Shown here: positions 49,719 through 62,559 of the stretch, piece by piece
How positions within the stretch are numbered: position 1 is the first letter of the stretch
Layout of the letters: each line of letters starts with the position of its first letter
NCBI GenBank assembly: GCA_029204225.1
Contig: CM055100.1
Coordinates: 52,718,875 to 52,782,874, forward strand
Source: Diphasiastrum complanatum
Taxonomy: Eukaryota; Streptophyta; Lycopodiopsida; Lycopodiales; Lycopodiaceae
Length of the DNA: 64,000 nt
Direction of reading: 5' to 3'
Program-made: the position numbers and the translations under genes
Notes under the pieces: model-generated
Told to the model about the DNA's origin: nothing
What the model saw: the letters and a program-made list of their open reading frames with translations, nothing else
Database searches by the model: none

Positions 49719-51241
49719 ACTTTTATTTTTAATGTCAGGATCTGGATTAATCTTAACTTTACTGCAAGCTTCGCTCTTGTTTGAGCTTACTTTTGTTTAA
49801 ACTTCCGGCCTTCGGAGTGTATATATCTTTTTCATCAATGTACCTACTACTTTTTCCTATGAATAAATGCACCAGGGTGTTCATCATTACTAATCAATTA
49901 ACAGCAACACCGTTCATGAATTCGCCCATGAGAAGTTGGAATTAGTAGACGAGTGAAGGTGTCTTTTTCAACTTCCTCTTCTTCAAGAAGTTCTTCTATT
50001 TAAAATGTTGTTAGAACTTAGAAGAACTAACTTATTAATAGCAATCAGACGATTTACATGAATGATGAGGCTTTTGACATGAATGGTGAGGCTTGCAAGC
50101 CCACTATTTACGATAGGGCAGAGCAGTGTTTCAGTTTTTGTAAAGGCTATCAGTATCTTGATAGCCATTCAAGGCAATGGGCAAGCAGGGAGTCGGAGAC
50201 TGTCGGAGTGAGTCGGGAGACTTGTATTTTGTGGGGGGGGGCTGACCTTTGACTTTCAAGTACAGTGCCGCAGAAGAAGATCCAGATCCACCGAGTGTCC
50301 GAGCCATTGCGATTTCTGAAGCGCAGCCACCGTCGGGACCGCGTGCCATCAGAATCAGATGACCTCTCCAAGGGCCTGCCACATCTGAAAACTATAGGCA
50401 ACCACTGGATTTTTCAATTCGCGCGGTTGGATCCTCGTCTTTTTCCTGCATGAAACTGCAATCTATGCATTCTAAAGTGGCCTGATTCCTGAGCCACCTA
50501 CCTACAAGGAGCACGGAGCACGGAGCACGGACGCCATGACAAATACGGATACGCATTTTAGCCGTAACTTGTAAGTAGCAGTGACCAGTCTGTTTCAGGC
50601 TGTGTATGAGTGCAACACTTCACATGTCGAGCCCCCCCCCCCGGGCATCTCAGTACTGAAAACTGAAGTCTTTCAATATCGACGATGAACATTACAAGCC
50701 ATAGCTGGCGCTTGGAGAAAAATAATCATTTGAGTGATTAGGAAGAGAGAAACGAGAGAGCTAGAGAGACTTTTAAGTTTAATTAAACTATGCGGTATGC
50801 TCGTCTATAAAGCCAAAATTAGTGCTTGAAGTGTTCAGCTGATGCCTGATGAGACTGTTTCCTAGTTCTGCTGTCTGCAACCTGCAAACTCCGCTCGTCC
50901 GTAAATCTAACGTTTTTTGTAAAGATCTAAGTCAGATTTGTTAAATTCTCAAGTGAGCACCACGAGTTGCCTTCAACCTTTCAAGCATTATTGTCAGGCT
51001 TAAGAAATCAGGAAAAGCGGTTGAACCATGAGCACGAGTTGCTCTTGAAATTTCCATCCATTATCGATGGTTTATCATGAAAATTATTAGCAATTACTGG
51101 ACGGCAGACACTATTATCTAGGAAAGCCTCCGTCTTCGGAGCTGAAAGCAAACATTCCAGTGATCATATTTGAGAAGGTGACCACATCTCTGTGGTAACG
51201 ATATCTTTCAAGAACGGTGCAGAGAGGGCAAAGCAAAAGCA

Positions 51242-51249
51242 CCACGTGG
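51242..51249. promoter_or_regulatory. Palindromic G-box
   Basis: CCACGTGG, a perfect bZIP/bHLH-type G-box, lies about 560 bp before the B3 start codon. Whether it acts on this gene is inference. Confidence 0.35.
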
Positions 51250-51251
51250 TA

Positions 51252-51254
<3 letters not shown>

Positions 51255-51321
<67 letters not shown>
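51255..51321. repeat. Compound (CT)n(CA)n microsatellite
   Basis: 17 CT units pass directly into about 17 CA units. Confidence 0.98.
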
Positions 51322-51322
<1 letters not shown>

Positions 51323-51514
51323 CTCTGAAACTTTAAGGCTCACACTTCAGAGATAGTTTTTCGCTTACAGCACGAGAAACATATAAGTGCTGGCATTTGA
51401 AAGAGTGTGTATCTAATGTACTAACTGGCTAGGTACGTCAACTTTTATAGTATATGAATGATTTTCGTCCGCATATGATAGAATAATTAAGGCTTTAATT
51501 AGAAGACGATTGCA

Positions 51515-51515
<1 letters not shown>

Positions 51516-51568
<53 letters not shown>
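51516..51568. repeat. (CT)n microsatellite in putative 5' leader
   Basis: About 26 CT units, some 235 bp before the first ATG of the B3 ORF. Confidence 0.97.
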
Positions 51569-51573
<5 letters not shown>

Positions 51574-51803
51574 AGAGTCAAGGCGGGTTTCAGATTCACC
51601 TCTTGAGAACTAAGAACGTTACAGAGAACTAGATTTGAAGAATCCTTCTTCAAAGTCTATAGTCGTTCAGCTCGATATTAGGTCTACTATCATAATGTAC
51701 TCAATGATTAACTTTACAAATCTCGCCGTGCCTCCAGTTCTGGATCTATATCAGATGCGATTTGGCAAATCAAACAGAAATCTCCACGGGACCAAAAGAT
51801 ACG

Positions 51804-52898
51804 ATGGTAAGTCTGGCATGCATTGAAGAGATAGAGCAACAAATGAGGTTAGCAACTGGCCGACGTGACCATGAGCATGTTGCCCAAAGGTTTCTTCTGT
51901 CTACGCCTCATAAGTTTTCTGCGTATAGACCGATCGGACATCTAAAGTTTCAAGACCACTATGACGTGCGCCAGGCATTCCCTAATAGGAGGTTTTCGGA
52001 AGTTCGCAGTACTGTCAAGCAAGGTAGTAACATAGTCGAAGCCACTGATCGACACCCTCACAATGCCTTGGCGATATTCAGACCGCAAGACAATAGAGAT
52101 CAGATTTGGAATTATGTTTTAAGATGCTCTTCGCTACAAGACGCAGTTTCCAGATCTTCCTTATACTTCGCTGGTTCTCATGAACATCTATTTTACAAAA
52201 TCGTTACACCAAGCGATGTTGGAAAATTAAATAGGTTAGTGATACCAAAGCAGCATGCCGAACGATGCTTTCCGCTCGATCCCTCCTTGAGAAAACGGGG
52301 CCTTCTTCTATCATTTCGAGATCATGCTACGGGGAAGTCATGGTGGTTTCGTTATTCATATTGGAGTAGCAGCCAGAGCTACGTGCTTACCAAGGGATGG
52401 ATCAGATTTGTAAAGGAAAAGAAGCTTCAGGCAGGGGATATTATTTCCTTTGAAAGGGGCAGCCAAGAGGAGTTCTACATCAATTGCAGACGAAAACCAG
52501 TTCTCAACCCCATAGTTTGCGAAGGTGTTCAATCAACACCGATCGACTCTCTAACAGATTCTGCAAGCGACGCGCAACCCTCATTGTCTGCGTGCTCTCA
52601 CAGGCGCTCTGACCGCTTGCAGTTGCTCCTGCCATCAGGAGAGTGCAGTAGCAGCCCCAGTAAAACCGTCACGGATGAAGCGGCAGCGGAGGATTCGTCC
52701 GATCTAAGTAAACTGAAAATCAAGAACCAAACGAGTAACGCCGCTGATTATTTTGGAAGAACAGCAGACCCCCTGAATTCGATTTCGAATATGAGGCTTT
52801 TTGGTGTGGATCTTAGTTTGTCAACCGGAACATCAAATGTAACATGGACAACAATTACGAACAGAGATTGTTTTTTCTCGACAAAGACAGACATCTGA
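51804..52898 (+). CDS. B3-domain transcription factor, NGATHA/RAV-like
   Basis: From the first in-frame ATG (51804) the ORF is 364 aa. The frame is open from 51708, so a slightly longer protein or an upstream exon is possible, and the ATG is followed by GTAAGT, a donor-like sequence. A B3 DNA-binding domain at about residues 128-231 shows the RAV/NGA pattern: [63 protein letters not shown] and [10 protein letters not shown]. No AP2 domain precedes it. Near the C-terminus, [10 protein letters not shown] (residues 330-339) is the R/KLFGV repression motif typical of NGA/RAV B3 proteins. It should act in the nucleus binding CACCTG-like elements as a repressor of organ-growth genes, by family knowledge. 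There are no stops or frameshifts, making this the only intact-looking gene in the window. Confidence 0.92.
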   Translation: MVSLACIEEIEQQMRLATGRRDHEHVAQRFLLSTPHKFSAYRPIGHLKFQDHYDVRQAFPNRRFSEVRSTVKQGSNIVEATDRHPHNALAIFRPQDNRDQIWNYVLRCSSLQDAVSRSSLYFAGSHEHLFYKIVTPSDVGKLNRLVIPKQHAERCFPLDPSLRKRGLLLSFRDHATGKSWWFRYSYWSSSQSYVLTKGWIRFVKEKKLQAGDIISFERGSQEEFYINCRRKPVLNPIVCEGVQSTPIDSLTDSASDAQPSLSACSHRRSDRLQLLLPSGECSSSPSKTVTDEAAAEDSSDLSKLKIKNQTSNAADYFGRTADPLNSISNMRLFGVDLSLSTGTSNVTWTTITNRDCFFSTKTDI

Positions 52899-53700
52899 GG
52901 AGGAGTTATTTAACCTATCATCCTCACTTATCGACGTTTTGTATAACTCGCACTCATGTTCATTGACAAGTTATAACCTTGCATGAAGTACAATTTCTTC
53001 ATACTAGTCTTGTCCATGATGGAACCAACCAACCAACCATACTGATTTCCAGGTTCTCAACTGATCAGAGCAAAAGCCGCATACACTTAGCATTTAGTAC
53101 TAGTCATGTTGTAAGTTTTATCAAGTCGTTTTCTAGACAGCGCTTTCATGTAATTTAATACCACCTGTCCTATGAAATAGAACGCAAATTAGAAAGAGAA
53201 TTTTAGTGCTGCAAGGACGTCCATCTTAATCTGCTTAATGCATCACTAGCAGAGGTTGTGCCTTGTGGAGTTCATCGTGATGATATTGAGCGCGCGCGCG
53301 GTTGAAATAACTGTACTATGAAAGATTATAATTGAAAAGTTTTTCCCAGATCAGCCATTGATGGATATTTCAGTCCTATCTAATTGTCAGTAGATTACTA
53401 CGTATTAATTTAATCCACCAAACGCCAATGCTTATCATCGATTTGATCCCAAATTCCCAAATCGCGTGCATCCCATTGATCGCAACCATGGATCATATTG
53501 ACATCCATATTCACACACAATATTCATGCACTCATATTCAATATTTTGGTAGTATTCATCAAGGTTCAAGCACTTATTCCTCACGACTTTTATTGAGTAG
53601 TGGATAATGTATATGACAATTTCACATGACTATTATGAAATGGAATATGCATTAGAGTATGCATTTATAAAATTTCAGATCATGAAATGGAATAATGGAA
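52899..53700. other. 3' flank of B3 gene, no gene recognised
   Basis: Contains a GCGCGCGCGC run at 53290 and AT-rich sequence. No clear AATAAA just after the stop codon; the terminator is not identified. Confidence 0.5.
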
Positions 53701-53772
53701 TAGGTATGTGTATTTTTGCAAAGAGAAATTTTGCCGTGTATTTATGGGTGGAGGCGGAAGGTCGCCCTCCAA

Positions 53773-53817
53773 GGGCATTCCGCCCAGGAAGGGCATCCGC
53801 CGGGGGGCGGAATGCCC
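53773..53817. repeat. Perfect 13-bp inverted repeat
   Basis: GGGCATTCCGCCC (53773-53785) and GGGCGGAATGCCC (53805-53817) flank a 19-base loop that itself repeats gaagggcatccgcc. GC-rich within an AT-rich flank. Confidence 0.85.
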
Positions 53818-53989
53818 CCAAGAGCGTCCTCTTGCCTTAATTCTTCTTTTTTCAATGCTTTTTTTTTTTTTGGACGTAATTGTTTTTCACATGCACCTTA
53901 TGAGTGGCATGTGCACACCTTATGACAAACTAAAGGTGCATGCAGTGATGCAGATTGAAGGGCAAAATGCCCATCCTAGGAGTTTTGAG

Positions 53990-54105
53990 CTTCAAATGAA
54001 GGGCATTTAAATCATGCACCTTTCAAATATGAAAGGAAATAAATGGGCATTCCTTTAGATTTAAGAGAAACCTATTTTTTTGAAGGGTAGAGTTGCCCTT
54101 TGCAC
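53990..54105. repeat. Dispersed repeat, copy 2 (pair with 35892-36010)
   Basis: Same order of blocks as at 35.9 kb, from caaatgaagggcatttaaatc to gaagggtagagttgccctt. Together with the inverted repeat at 53773 it may be one small non-autonomous element. Confidence 0.75.
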
Positions 54106-55260
54106 TGGGTGCATGTACACAGTTTTTGACATAAATTTTTTGCTCGGAAGATAAAGCCCTAACCAAAGGCTTTACTAGGTGCAAAGGCTTGTTATGATTT
54201 TTTTTCCCATTTTCCTACTTGGCCCATATTGCCCTACCCGGGGATTATCCCCCATAATTAGAATCTTGCTCGGGTTGGTTGTCTCAACTAGCTTCATGTG
54301 CTAAGAGGGCTTTACGTACAATATTGACTTCCAAACAATCAATAGCGTTTTTTTCTTAAATCATTCTTAGTGTGATATTTGTACAATTTTAAATTTTAAG
54401 TTTAACAATACATAAGATTCCTTAAGCTGAACCGTTCAAATGTTTCAAAATTGTGAAGTTCTACCTTACGAGTCAAGGAATTTTGCACGATACTTAGAAA
54501 AAGTTACATATAATCAATACAAGACTAATCCATAATTTATAACCCACTCCACAATAATAATAGAAATTCATTAGTGTAAGTTGTTGCCAAATGAAAAATA
54601 GTTGATAGTATTACTACTAGAAAGCTTTGCATTGAGGTGAAAAAGTCCTCCGGAGGAGAAAGCAAGTGGTGATGTCATAGAATTACCGATTTTGTTCATT
54701 TCACAATGTTAGCGCATTGTTTCAAACATGGAAAGACTCTATGGAGAGCTCTGAAGGTACATTGAGCATTGTGCAAGATCTGCATGATCTAAAAAGGTTG
54801 GAATTGGACAAAAGCGGGGAAAGTTGTGCACTTTAAAGGTTTTTTTTGTAAAATTTGTTGATTTTTGGAGAGAAATTGAGGTAGAGTACCCTTTTCTTGG
54901 CCAGAATCAGTCATACAAGTTGCTACAAATTTTGTTAAGGTTGGCCAAAGGAGCCATAGCTTTAGACTAGGCCAGATTTGTTGGAAAAGAAAAAAAAAAA
55001 ACTAGTCATCTATTTGATTTTTAAATACCAATCCAGGTTTTGAAAAGCATTTAGAAAACACTTATTAAAAAAAAAACTTGGTGGAAGGTGACTTTAGAAA
55101 GGGGACCCAGCATAGCCAAATAATGGTTGGAACTGAAGCTAGGGAGCCTCCAAAATCTAACAAAATAAAAGTTTTCATAGCTAATCTCTCTTTTTTGATT
55201 GCGTGCCCAACGGAGGTCGATCGTCTATGTTAAAAAGTGGTTTCTACGATGCACTCGTGC
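54106..55260. other. No gene recognised
   Basis: AT-rich with several A runs (54990, 55065). No coding or RNA pattern supported. Confidence 0.5.
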
Positions 55261-55269
55261 CATGGTCCC

Positions 55270-55835
55270 CATGCAAAGGATCGCAAACATTTGTATATAT
55301 ATCTGAATAAATGTACAGTTAAGATTAAACATTAAGATGAAGATCTAGTAATACACAGATCAATTAGTTCAAGACAAAGAGTAAATGCAACTTTCGAATG
55401 ATCTTCGAATCACCGAACTAGCATATAACTAGTGAATGTGAGATAGTTTCAAGTATGCGGTTATCACCGCTATTATTTGTGCTCGCCTTTTCAACTGACT
55501 TTGTACTTGCTTCTTTTTTAATCCAAATGACAGTTGAAGACAACTGTTAGGTCATAGATTAGAATTGACACTTAGCCACAATGTACTGCCACTTATCCAG
55601 TTAGGTTCACGAACACTGATTGCTAACAATAATTAGGACAAGTAGTTAGCTTCATAACATGTGATAACAAGATCTGTTAGCCTTTAACAATCCTTTGATA
55701 GTTAAGTGTTGAATTCTCCTATTTGATGATTCTCATGTATTTCTACAGACTGTGTAAAAATGTGAGCAAAACCGCAGAACTAGATAAATGAATGGATGTA
55801 GACTAACTATAAGATTATAGAAGAATAATCCAACA
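55270..55835 (-). repeat. copia-9 3' LTR (far end uncertain)
   Basis: On the minus strand TGTTGGATTATTC begins at 55835 right after a polypurine tract (55836-55846). The end near 55270 is a guess because no duplication was found. Confidence 0.55.
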
Positions 55836-55846
55836 CTCCCCCTTAA
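55836..55846 (-). promoter_or_regulatory. Polypurine tract of copia-9
   Basis: Minus strand TTAAGGGGGAG adjoins the TGTTGG start of the LTR. Confidence 0.85.
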
Positions 55847-58262
55847 TCTGAATCCATGAATGCCTTGATCTTCAAACTTAATTTTGCACAAAATCTTTTA
55901 TGTGCATCCAAATATCTATTGTCATGTATTGCCTTCTACAGTACTTCAAGCTTACCTCTTTGTCAAGAACTTTGCTTCTGACATAGTGATACTTGATTTC
56001 AATGTGCTTACTCGTGGAATAAAACCTGGGATTTGGTTGATATACAATAGCACTTTGATTATCACAAAAGACAATTGTCAAAGCATACTGTTTCAGACAA
56101 ACATATGCTGGTAAGTTTTTCAACCACACTGCTTCCTTCATAGCTTGCGAGGCTACGATATACTTTGATTCGGTTGATGATAGAGCTATTGAGGTTTTCT
56201 TGTGACTATTCCATGAGATTGGACCATTATTGAAAAATAATAAATCCAAATGTGAATCTATGAGTGTCTACATCTTCTGCCCAACTTGCATCTTGAATAA
56301 CCAATGAGTATGCTAAGTTTGTCATTGTCGACTGTTCCATAAACATATGCATTGGTCCATAGTAGCTCAAATGTATGTCATAGCTCTTATAAGAGGTTTT
56401 CAATGTGTAATACCAAGATTAGCCATATATTGACTTAAGAAATTGACTGCAAAAGCTATGTCTGGTCTAGTACAAATCATTGTGTACATAAGAGAACCTA
56501 TTTATCAAATGATAAAGGTACTCAAGCATCTATTTATTTTCTTATTTTGTCTAAGGACATTGGTCCTTCGACAACTTGAGTCTTGGGTCCATTGGCGAGT
56601 GAGCTAACTTGCAATTCATCAAATTATATATGATTAGCATATCATAGATGTACCTTTGTTGAGTGATGTAAATTAGCTTATGCTCTTTGTCTTTTTGGAT
56701 TTGAATACCTAGACAGTAATGAGTTTTGCCCAAATCTATCATGTCAAATTATGAGGATAGCATTTGTTTCACATCTATCATTAGTTCGACATTGTCCTTG
56801 AACTACAGTGTGGTGTCATCCACATACAAAGTACTGATAATAAAATAATGTCGCACTAAATTGAAGTAGATATTCAAATAAGAAGTGCTTGGGTTACAAC
56901 CATGATCAATAAGAAAAGTGTTGATCCTATGAAACTAAGCTCTTGCATATTGCTTCAAGTCATAAAGTGCTCTGTGGAGTTTATACATACATGATTATCC
57001 TTACCATTCAACTCGGTAGCATACGATAGAAGAAGTCTGATTGAAGAATGCTTGACTACTGGACCGAAAGTCTCAGTATAGTCGATATTCGATACCTAGG
57101 AAAATCCTCTTGTGATAAGTCGAGATTTCTTTCAATCAATACTTTCATTAGCTTTGTATTTAACCTTGCATATCCATTTTCAATCAACTACATTTCTGTT
57201 GACACGCAATTCTGCAATAGTCCAAGTCTAGTTTTTAATGAGAGATGATACTCTATATCCAAAGCTTCTCTCCATAGATCAGAGTTCGACTCACTGAGTG
57301 CTTCTTCAATAGTCGTCAGCTCTAAATGAGATATCAAACAGATGTATTTATATACCTATTAGGTGGTCTGCGCTCTCTTGTAAATGATGTTGGGTTGATG
57401 ATTATTTTCTTGGTTCTATTGTTGCTAAGCTGCAACATCTTCTCTTCTAATTTTCTATTGATAAGTTATTCGGACCCTCGACAAGATTAGTCGAATTGAG
57501 AACTGTAATGTTCGATACTTCGGGAGGATTCGATAGTTCGACTGTTTGAACTTTGCCCTTGCCTTTGAGGTCAATAAGCTAATCCTTGATAAAGATAACA
57601 TCTCAGTTGAATTTAACGAGATCAAACAACTTATAAGCTTTATCTGAGATAGTATAACCAATGAAAATAGATTTGATATTGTGGGAGTCCAGCTTCTTTC
57701 TGATCTTCTGCGATATCTACACATAAGCGAGATATTTGAAAACTCTGAGGTTTGATAGTGATGGTTTGGAGCTGTCCAAACTTCATAAGGTGTTTTTTCT
57801 GAGAGACCTTTAGTCGAACGTCTGTTCTGAATATAAGCTGTAGTAGAAAACATCTTCAACCCAGAAGGACTTTGGAAGTGTCATGTGAGTAGACATACAC
57901 TTAGTCGCTTCGACTAAGGGTTGATTCTTTCTCTCAATAGGTCCATTTGACTAAGGTAAATTAGAAATAATAAATTGTTGCTCGATGTCTTTTCTAAGGC
58001 AATACTCCTTAAATATGTTTGAGATGTATTATCTCTTGTTGTTTGACCTCAGTGCTTGATTCTTTCATCAATTTCCAATTCTGCACACTCCTTGAATTGT
58101 TTGAAAAGGTTGAAAGCTTAATTAAATAAACAACTGTTCTTTTCAAATATTAGTAAATGAAAGTAATGAAGTACTTTGCACCAAGAAATGATGAAATTTG
58201 TATTGTACCACATATATCTAAATAAACAACATCTAGAACACCTTTTGTTGTAGGCTTATGAC
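55847..58262 (-). pseudogene. copia-9 integrase-RT-RNase H relic
   Basis: Minus-strand order: integrase core with LDICGT and TVVYLI (about 58100-58230), the post-integrase block FSTTAYIQNRRSTKGLSEKT (57850-57790), linker, RT pieces including the MIDLGKTHYCLGIQIQKDKE block (56742) and AHSPMDPRLKLSKDQ (56590). RNase H is at 56249-55878 (NGPISWNSHKKTSIALSSTE, CDNQSAIV, STSKHIEIKYHY). Many frameshifts and stops. Gag, protease and the 5' LTR are missing: sequence passes into the Helitron at about 58270. Confidence 0.9.
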
Positions 58263-58269
58263 TTGATCT

Positions 58270-60468
58270 AAATAATTCTAGTTTGCTTATCGACAATGCA
58301 ACTATGACAAATAGGGAAATCGATTTTCTTGTTTTGGCTAATCCACAATGGCCAGAAGTGAAAAGAGAATTGCAATTTCAGCAAGTTGCAGCTGATCGTC
58401 CCGATTTGGTTTCTAGAGTATTCAATATGAAGCTACAACAATTGATGAAGTTGTTAAAAATGGATGGAATATTTGGACATGTTAGCGGTAGACTACATGT
58501 CGTCGAGTTTTAAAAAGGGGGTTTGCCTCATGCACACATTTTAATCATTCTTTCAGATGCAAGCAAACCATGCACAATAGTCGATTATGATGTCATTGTT
58601 TGTGCGGAGATTCCTGGTGAAGAAAACGATAAAATGTTATTTGAAATAGTGAAGAGTTGTATGATACATGGTTCGTGTGGAGTAACGTTCCCGAATTCTC
58701 CATGCATGAAAGATGGGAAATGCACAAAACACTATCCAAGACAATTTGTTGAGGAGACTATTATAGTGAACATGTATCTTTCCTACAGACGCAGAAACAA
58801 TGGCAGAAGAATGAAGGTTCATGGAGTAGAGTTTGGATAATCGATGGGTTGTACCATACAATAAATGGTTAAGCCTTTACTTTCAGTGTCATGTTATTGT
58901 GGAATTTTGAGTAAATGTTCAAAGTGTGAAATATTTGTACAAATACATGTACCAAGGTCCCGACATGATCACGACAAAAGTTCTACAAGAGAGTCGTGAG
59001 GAGTCAAGTGTTGTGAATGAGATCGAAGACTTTCTATATGCAAGGTACTCTTCTGCAAGCGAGGCAGCATGGCGATTGTTTGTATTTTCAATGGGTGCAC
59101 ATAAACCCAATGTTGTTTGTCTAGTGGTCCATCTTCCTAGAGAGAACATGACTGTTTTTGCTGAAAATGATGATTTGGCTGATGTTGTTGCACAAAGTGG
59201 GAAATCAAGCTATTTCACACTAAATGCAAGCAACAATGCCGAAGCAAGATAAAGCTTTGCGTTATATGGACTTTCCAAAAAAATTGTGTATAACAAAAGT
59301 AAGCGGAAGTGAACTCCACCAAAAAGGAGCCAAAGTGTTCCAGCAGTTGGACGTATGTACTTCGTCCATCCAGGAGAAGGAGAAAGATTTTACTTGTGGC
59401 TTTTGTTGACCAACGTAAAAGGGGCAACCAGCCTCAAAGACCTACGTACAGTTGATGGAGTGTTGCGATTGTCATTCAGAGATGCATGTAGATGTAGATT
59501 ACTCATCAACGATGTGAACGAATGGTATTATTGTTTGTAAGAAGCTGCGAATTGCACATTATATTTGCAACCATTCTTTTAACTTGTGCACCTGTTGATC
59601 CTTTAAATATGTGGAAGTCTTTGGAGTATTTTATGGTTGAAGATTATGCTTTGGAAAAAAATATGGATGATTTGATATCTTTCACCTTCCCGAATATTAT
59701 AGAGAATTATAAAGAGGTTGATTTTTGGAAGAATCGTAAACATCAACATCTTAAGGATACTCCTAACAAAAGTTAGCATCAAAATACTTCCAAGTAGAAA
59801 AAATCCCTAAAGATAGTTACCTTTTCGTACATACCTCTTAAACCCTGACTGTATTAAATGATGATGTGGACTTGGTGAAAAATCGCGTTTTAGAGCTATT
59901 TCTGGTTGATGTTCACACATATTACAGTGCAGATAGTGTAGTGGATACTCAAAATGCAGCAATTTGTTGAGTTCTTAAACACGTTGCAACCAAGTGGTTG
60001 GCCACCACATGTGTTGATTTTGAAGGTTGGCATGATAGTAATGTTGTTGCGCTCATTGGCTTATCAACAAGAATTTGTAATGGCACAAAGCTTATTGTAT
60101 GTAGATTGGGACGACAAATAATTGAGGCAAAGATTGTGAGTGGAAAGAATGTGGGTGAAAGAGTTTTGATCCCGCGTATTCTGTTGGTTTCTATAAGCTC
60201 TGATATGCCTTTTGATTTTGAGAGGTTGCAATTTCCTATACGAGCCGCCTTTGCAATGACCATCAACAAGGCCCAAGGACAGACGATAGAAGTGATTGGA
60301 CTCTTTTCGCCGCGTCCAGTTTTTAGTCATGGGCAACTATACGTTGCACTATCGAGAGTAAGAAAGGCATCTTGTGTACGAGCATTGGTGAAGGATGTTG
60401 GTGAACTTGCTATCAATTGCCAAGTATCAAGATACACACCCAATATCGTGTATTCTGAAGTGTTATAA
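58270..60468 (+). pseudogene. Helitron Rep/helicase relic, helicase core deleted
   Basis: The Rep part opens at 58283 with LVLANPQWPEVKRELQFQQV and ADRPDLVSRVFNMKL, then a TAA at 58511-58513 just before KGGLPHAHILIIL. His-Ala-His (58529-58537) is the HUH metal-binding motif of rolling-circle Rep. The tyrosine motif KYLYKYMYQG follows at about 58926, in another frame block. Next come WRLFVFSMGAHKPNVVCLVV, YFVHPGEGERFYLW and KDLRTVDGVLRLSFRDACRC (59355-59520), and CAPVDPLNMW (59590). From about 59770 the sequence jumps to the end of the Pif1-like helicase (NRVLELF, then ICNGTKLIVCRLGRQIIEAK, FPIRAAFAMTINKAQGQT, SHGQLYVALSRV, terminal NIVYSEVL to 60468). Walker A/B motifs are missing. Dead Helitron; termini not identified. 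Confidence 0.93.
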
Positions 60469-61296
60469 GAATGTGAGTGACATGTGATAAAGTGTCTGCC
60501 ATTTTCAACTAAGCACCGTAATTTAGAGTGAAATGAATATTGAGTAAGCACTACAATTGTGAAGGAATTGTATTATTTAAACACTTGTGGTTGTTTGCAG
60601 GTTTTGGTTGCTTTTCAAGATATCGTGGTTTTGGATGCCTATCGTGGTTTGGAGCAATTACATGCATGCGTCTAGTTCGAACTTATGAACTCCACCAAAG
60701 TACATGCCAGGCTTAATTTGAAAGTAGGTTGTGGATAAAAGTGCTTAGAGGATGTAAGAGATATAAAATATGTTTTTACCGTTATGATCACATCAAATTT
60801 TCATTAAATTTTTTCATAAAATGCAAATGTTATAGATTTGGATGGATCACGTGAGGTTTGTGCAAGATGTGATTGAACTATTCTGTTTTAGAGACGAGGT
60901 GCAAACATGTAGTATCTTATGGTTGTTAAGGTGGTTCGTAGAGTTCCTTCATCTTCAACAAATGGATAGACAATTTATCCCTAAAAGAAATCAATTGTTA
61001 TTGGATGTCGATTTGGTGATTATTAATATCAGAGTATAGAAATGTCAGTATTGTAACACTTGTTGATCTACAAATAAAGTTACAATGTATGGTCGACTCA
61101 CAATTAGTGTTATCGGATACATCAAATGAGTGGCAACCGTGGTCTTGAAAAACTAAATCTAGAATTGTTTGTCGTATACTCACCATTACCGTGGATCTGT
61201 GTCAAATGGTTTGTAACTGATATCCTGAAAAATTATCAAATATAACAATTTTGGTTTTTTGTCCCTCAATTGCATTTGCTACAGTTTTATGTATAT

Positions 61297-61300
<4 letters not shown>
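60469..61300. other. Flank of the Helitron relic, no gene recognised
   Basis: Possible Helitron 3' flank. I could not identify the expected CTRR end with hairpin. No coding signal. Confidence 0.45.

Positions 61301-61389
<89 letters not shown>
61301..61389. repeat. Compound (CT)n(CA)n microsatellite
   Basis: About 26 CT units followed by about 19 CA units, the same arrangement as at 51.26 kb. Confidence 0.98.
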
Positions 61390-61950
61390 ATCGCCCGCCC
61401 GTCATTGACGAGCACACTTCGCTAGTAAAATTCGTAAAAAGATTGAACACACCATAAATAATATAAAATTTGAAGCACACAATACATCACCAAAATTTAG
61501 TCACCTTGGAAAATGGACCTCACGGACCTCACCTAGATCACAAAAATTAAAGCTCACAAAAAAAATTGAATAAAAACACACAAAAATCAGATCCAGACAC
61601 CCCTATTGGAATCAATCAAATCCAAAGACTCTAAAGTTGGATTGGATTTAAAATTTATCAACAATAACTGACAATCAAGTTCACAAGGCATTCTAAACTT
61701 GTATGGCTATTGGAATTTTGCTTGTTTATAGCAATGACAGATATAAGTGTTATCATGTTATCATGATGATGGTGGTCCCAAGTGTCCTTTTTTTGTACAA
61801 TATCTAACGGATATCATATCATGTTTTTCAAATATATATGTTTGCGTAGAATTGCTCCCCACTGAGATCTTGTAATCTTGTCTAATTGCTCATTCTTTAA
61901 TAAAGACTTTCACATAAGCAGAGTAAAGCTTGAAAGGAAACCTTTTCAAT
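61390..61950. other. No gene recognised
   Basis: AT-rich with no open frame of interest. Confidence 0.5.
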
Positions 61951-61953
61951 GAG

Positions 61954-61955
<2 letters not shown>

Positions 61956-62046
<91 letters not shown>
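61956..62046. repeat. Compound (GT)n(GA)n microsatellite
   Basis: About 15 GT units followed by about 30 GA units; the reverse complement arrangement of the 61.3-kb tract. Confidence 0.98.
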
Positions 62047-62049
<3 letters not shown>

Positions 62050-62410
62050 CGGGTTTTAAGTGTTTGATAGAGACAGGGGGCACTCAATCTACGACGGTGA
62101 ACATGCTGCTACAGCACCTTGCTATACAATTTTTCTTTGGAATAGTGGTCGCTGCTCCCTCCTTTCGATAAACAGATTCATATACCAAGATCCAATAAAC
62201 CGATTCATGCATGGGATTTGGCAGAGACCGTGCCTTCTACGTGGGATACAAGCTTCTCTTTCTTTCTTTATTTCTTTCTTTCTTAGCACAGGTTGCTGCC
62301 ATAGCATTTGCTTTAAGTCAATTGATGATTGAACATTGCTAAAAACATTTCTTTGAAGAGTTTCAAATGATTCTTTGCTGATTTGTGGTCAAAATAACAA
62401 TACAGTGAGG
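62047..62410. other. No gene recognised
   Basis: Contains a TTTC-rich stretch at 62257-62285. No coding support. Confidence 0.5.
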
Positions 62411-62528
<118 letters not shown>

Positions 62529-62559
62529 AATGAACTATTCTCAATATTTTGCTCATAGT

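Larger units (their letters stand above)
49719..51803. other. Upstream region of the B3 gene; no other gene recognised
   Basis: Overlapping small frames at 50058-50453 lie on both strands without any family signal. A C-run at 50629-50641 and two microsatellites lie here. The stretch from ~51250 to 51803 is the likely promoter/leader of the B3 gene, with (CT)n tracts that are common in plant 5' leaders. Confidence 0.5.

Noticed and set aside
50058-50453. Four overlapping frames on both strands
   Set aside because: Mutually overlapping, no family motif, short.
53286-53300. GCGCGCGCGC run
   Set aside because: Too short to argue for Z-DNA function or a CpG island.
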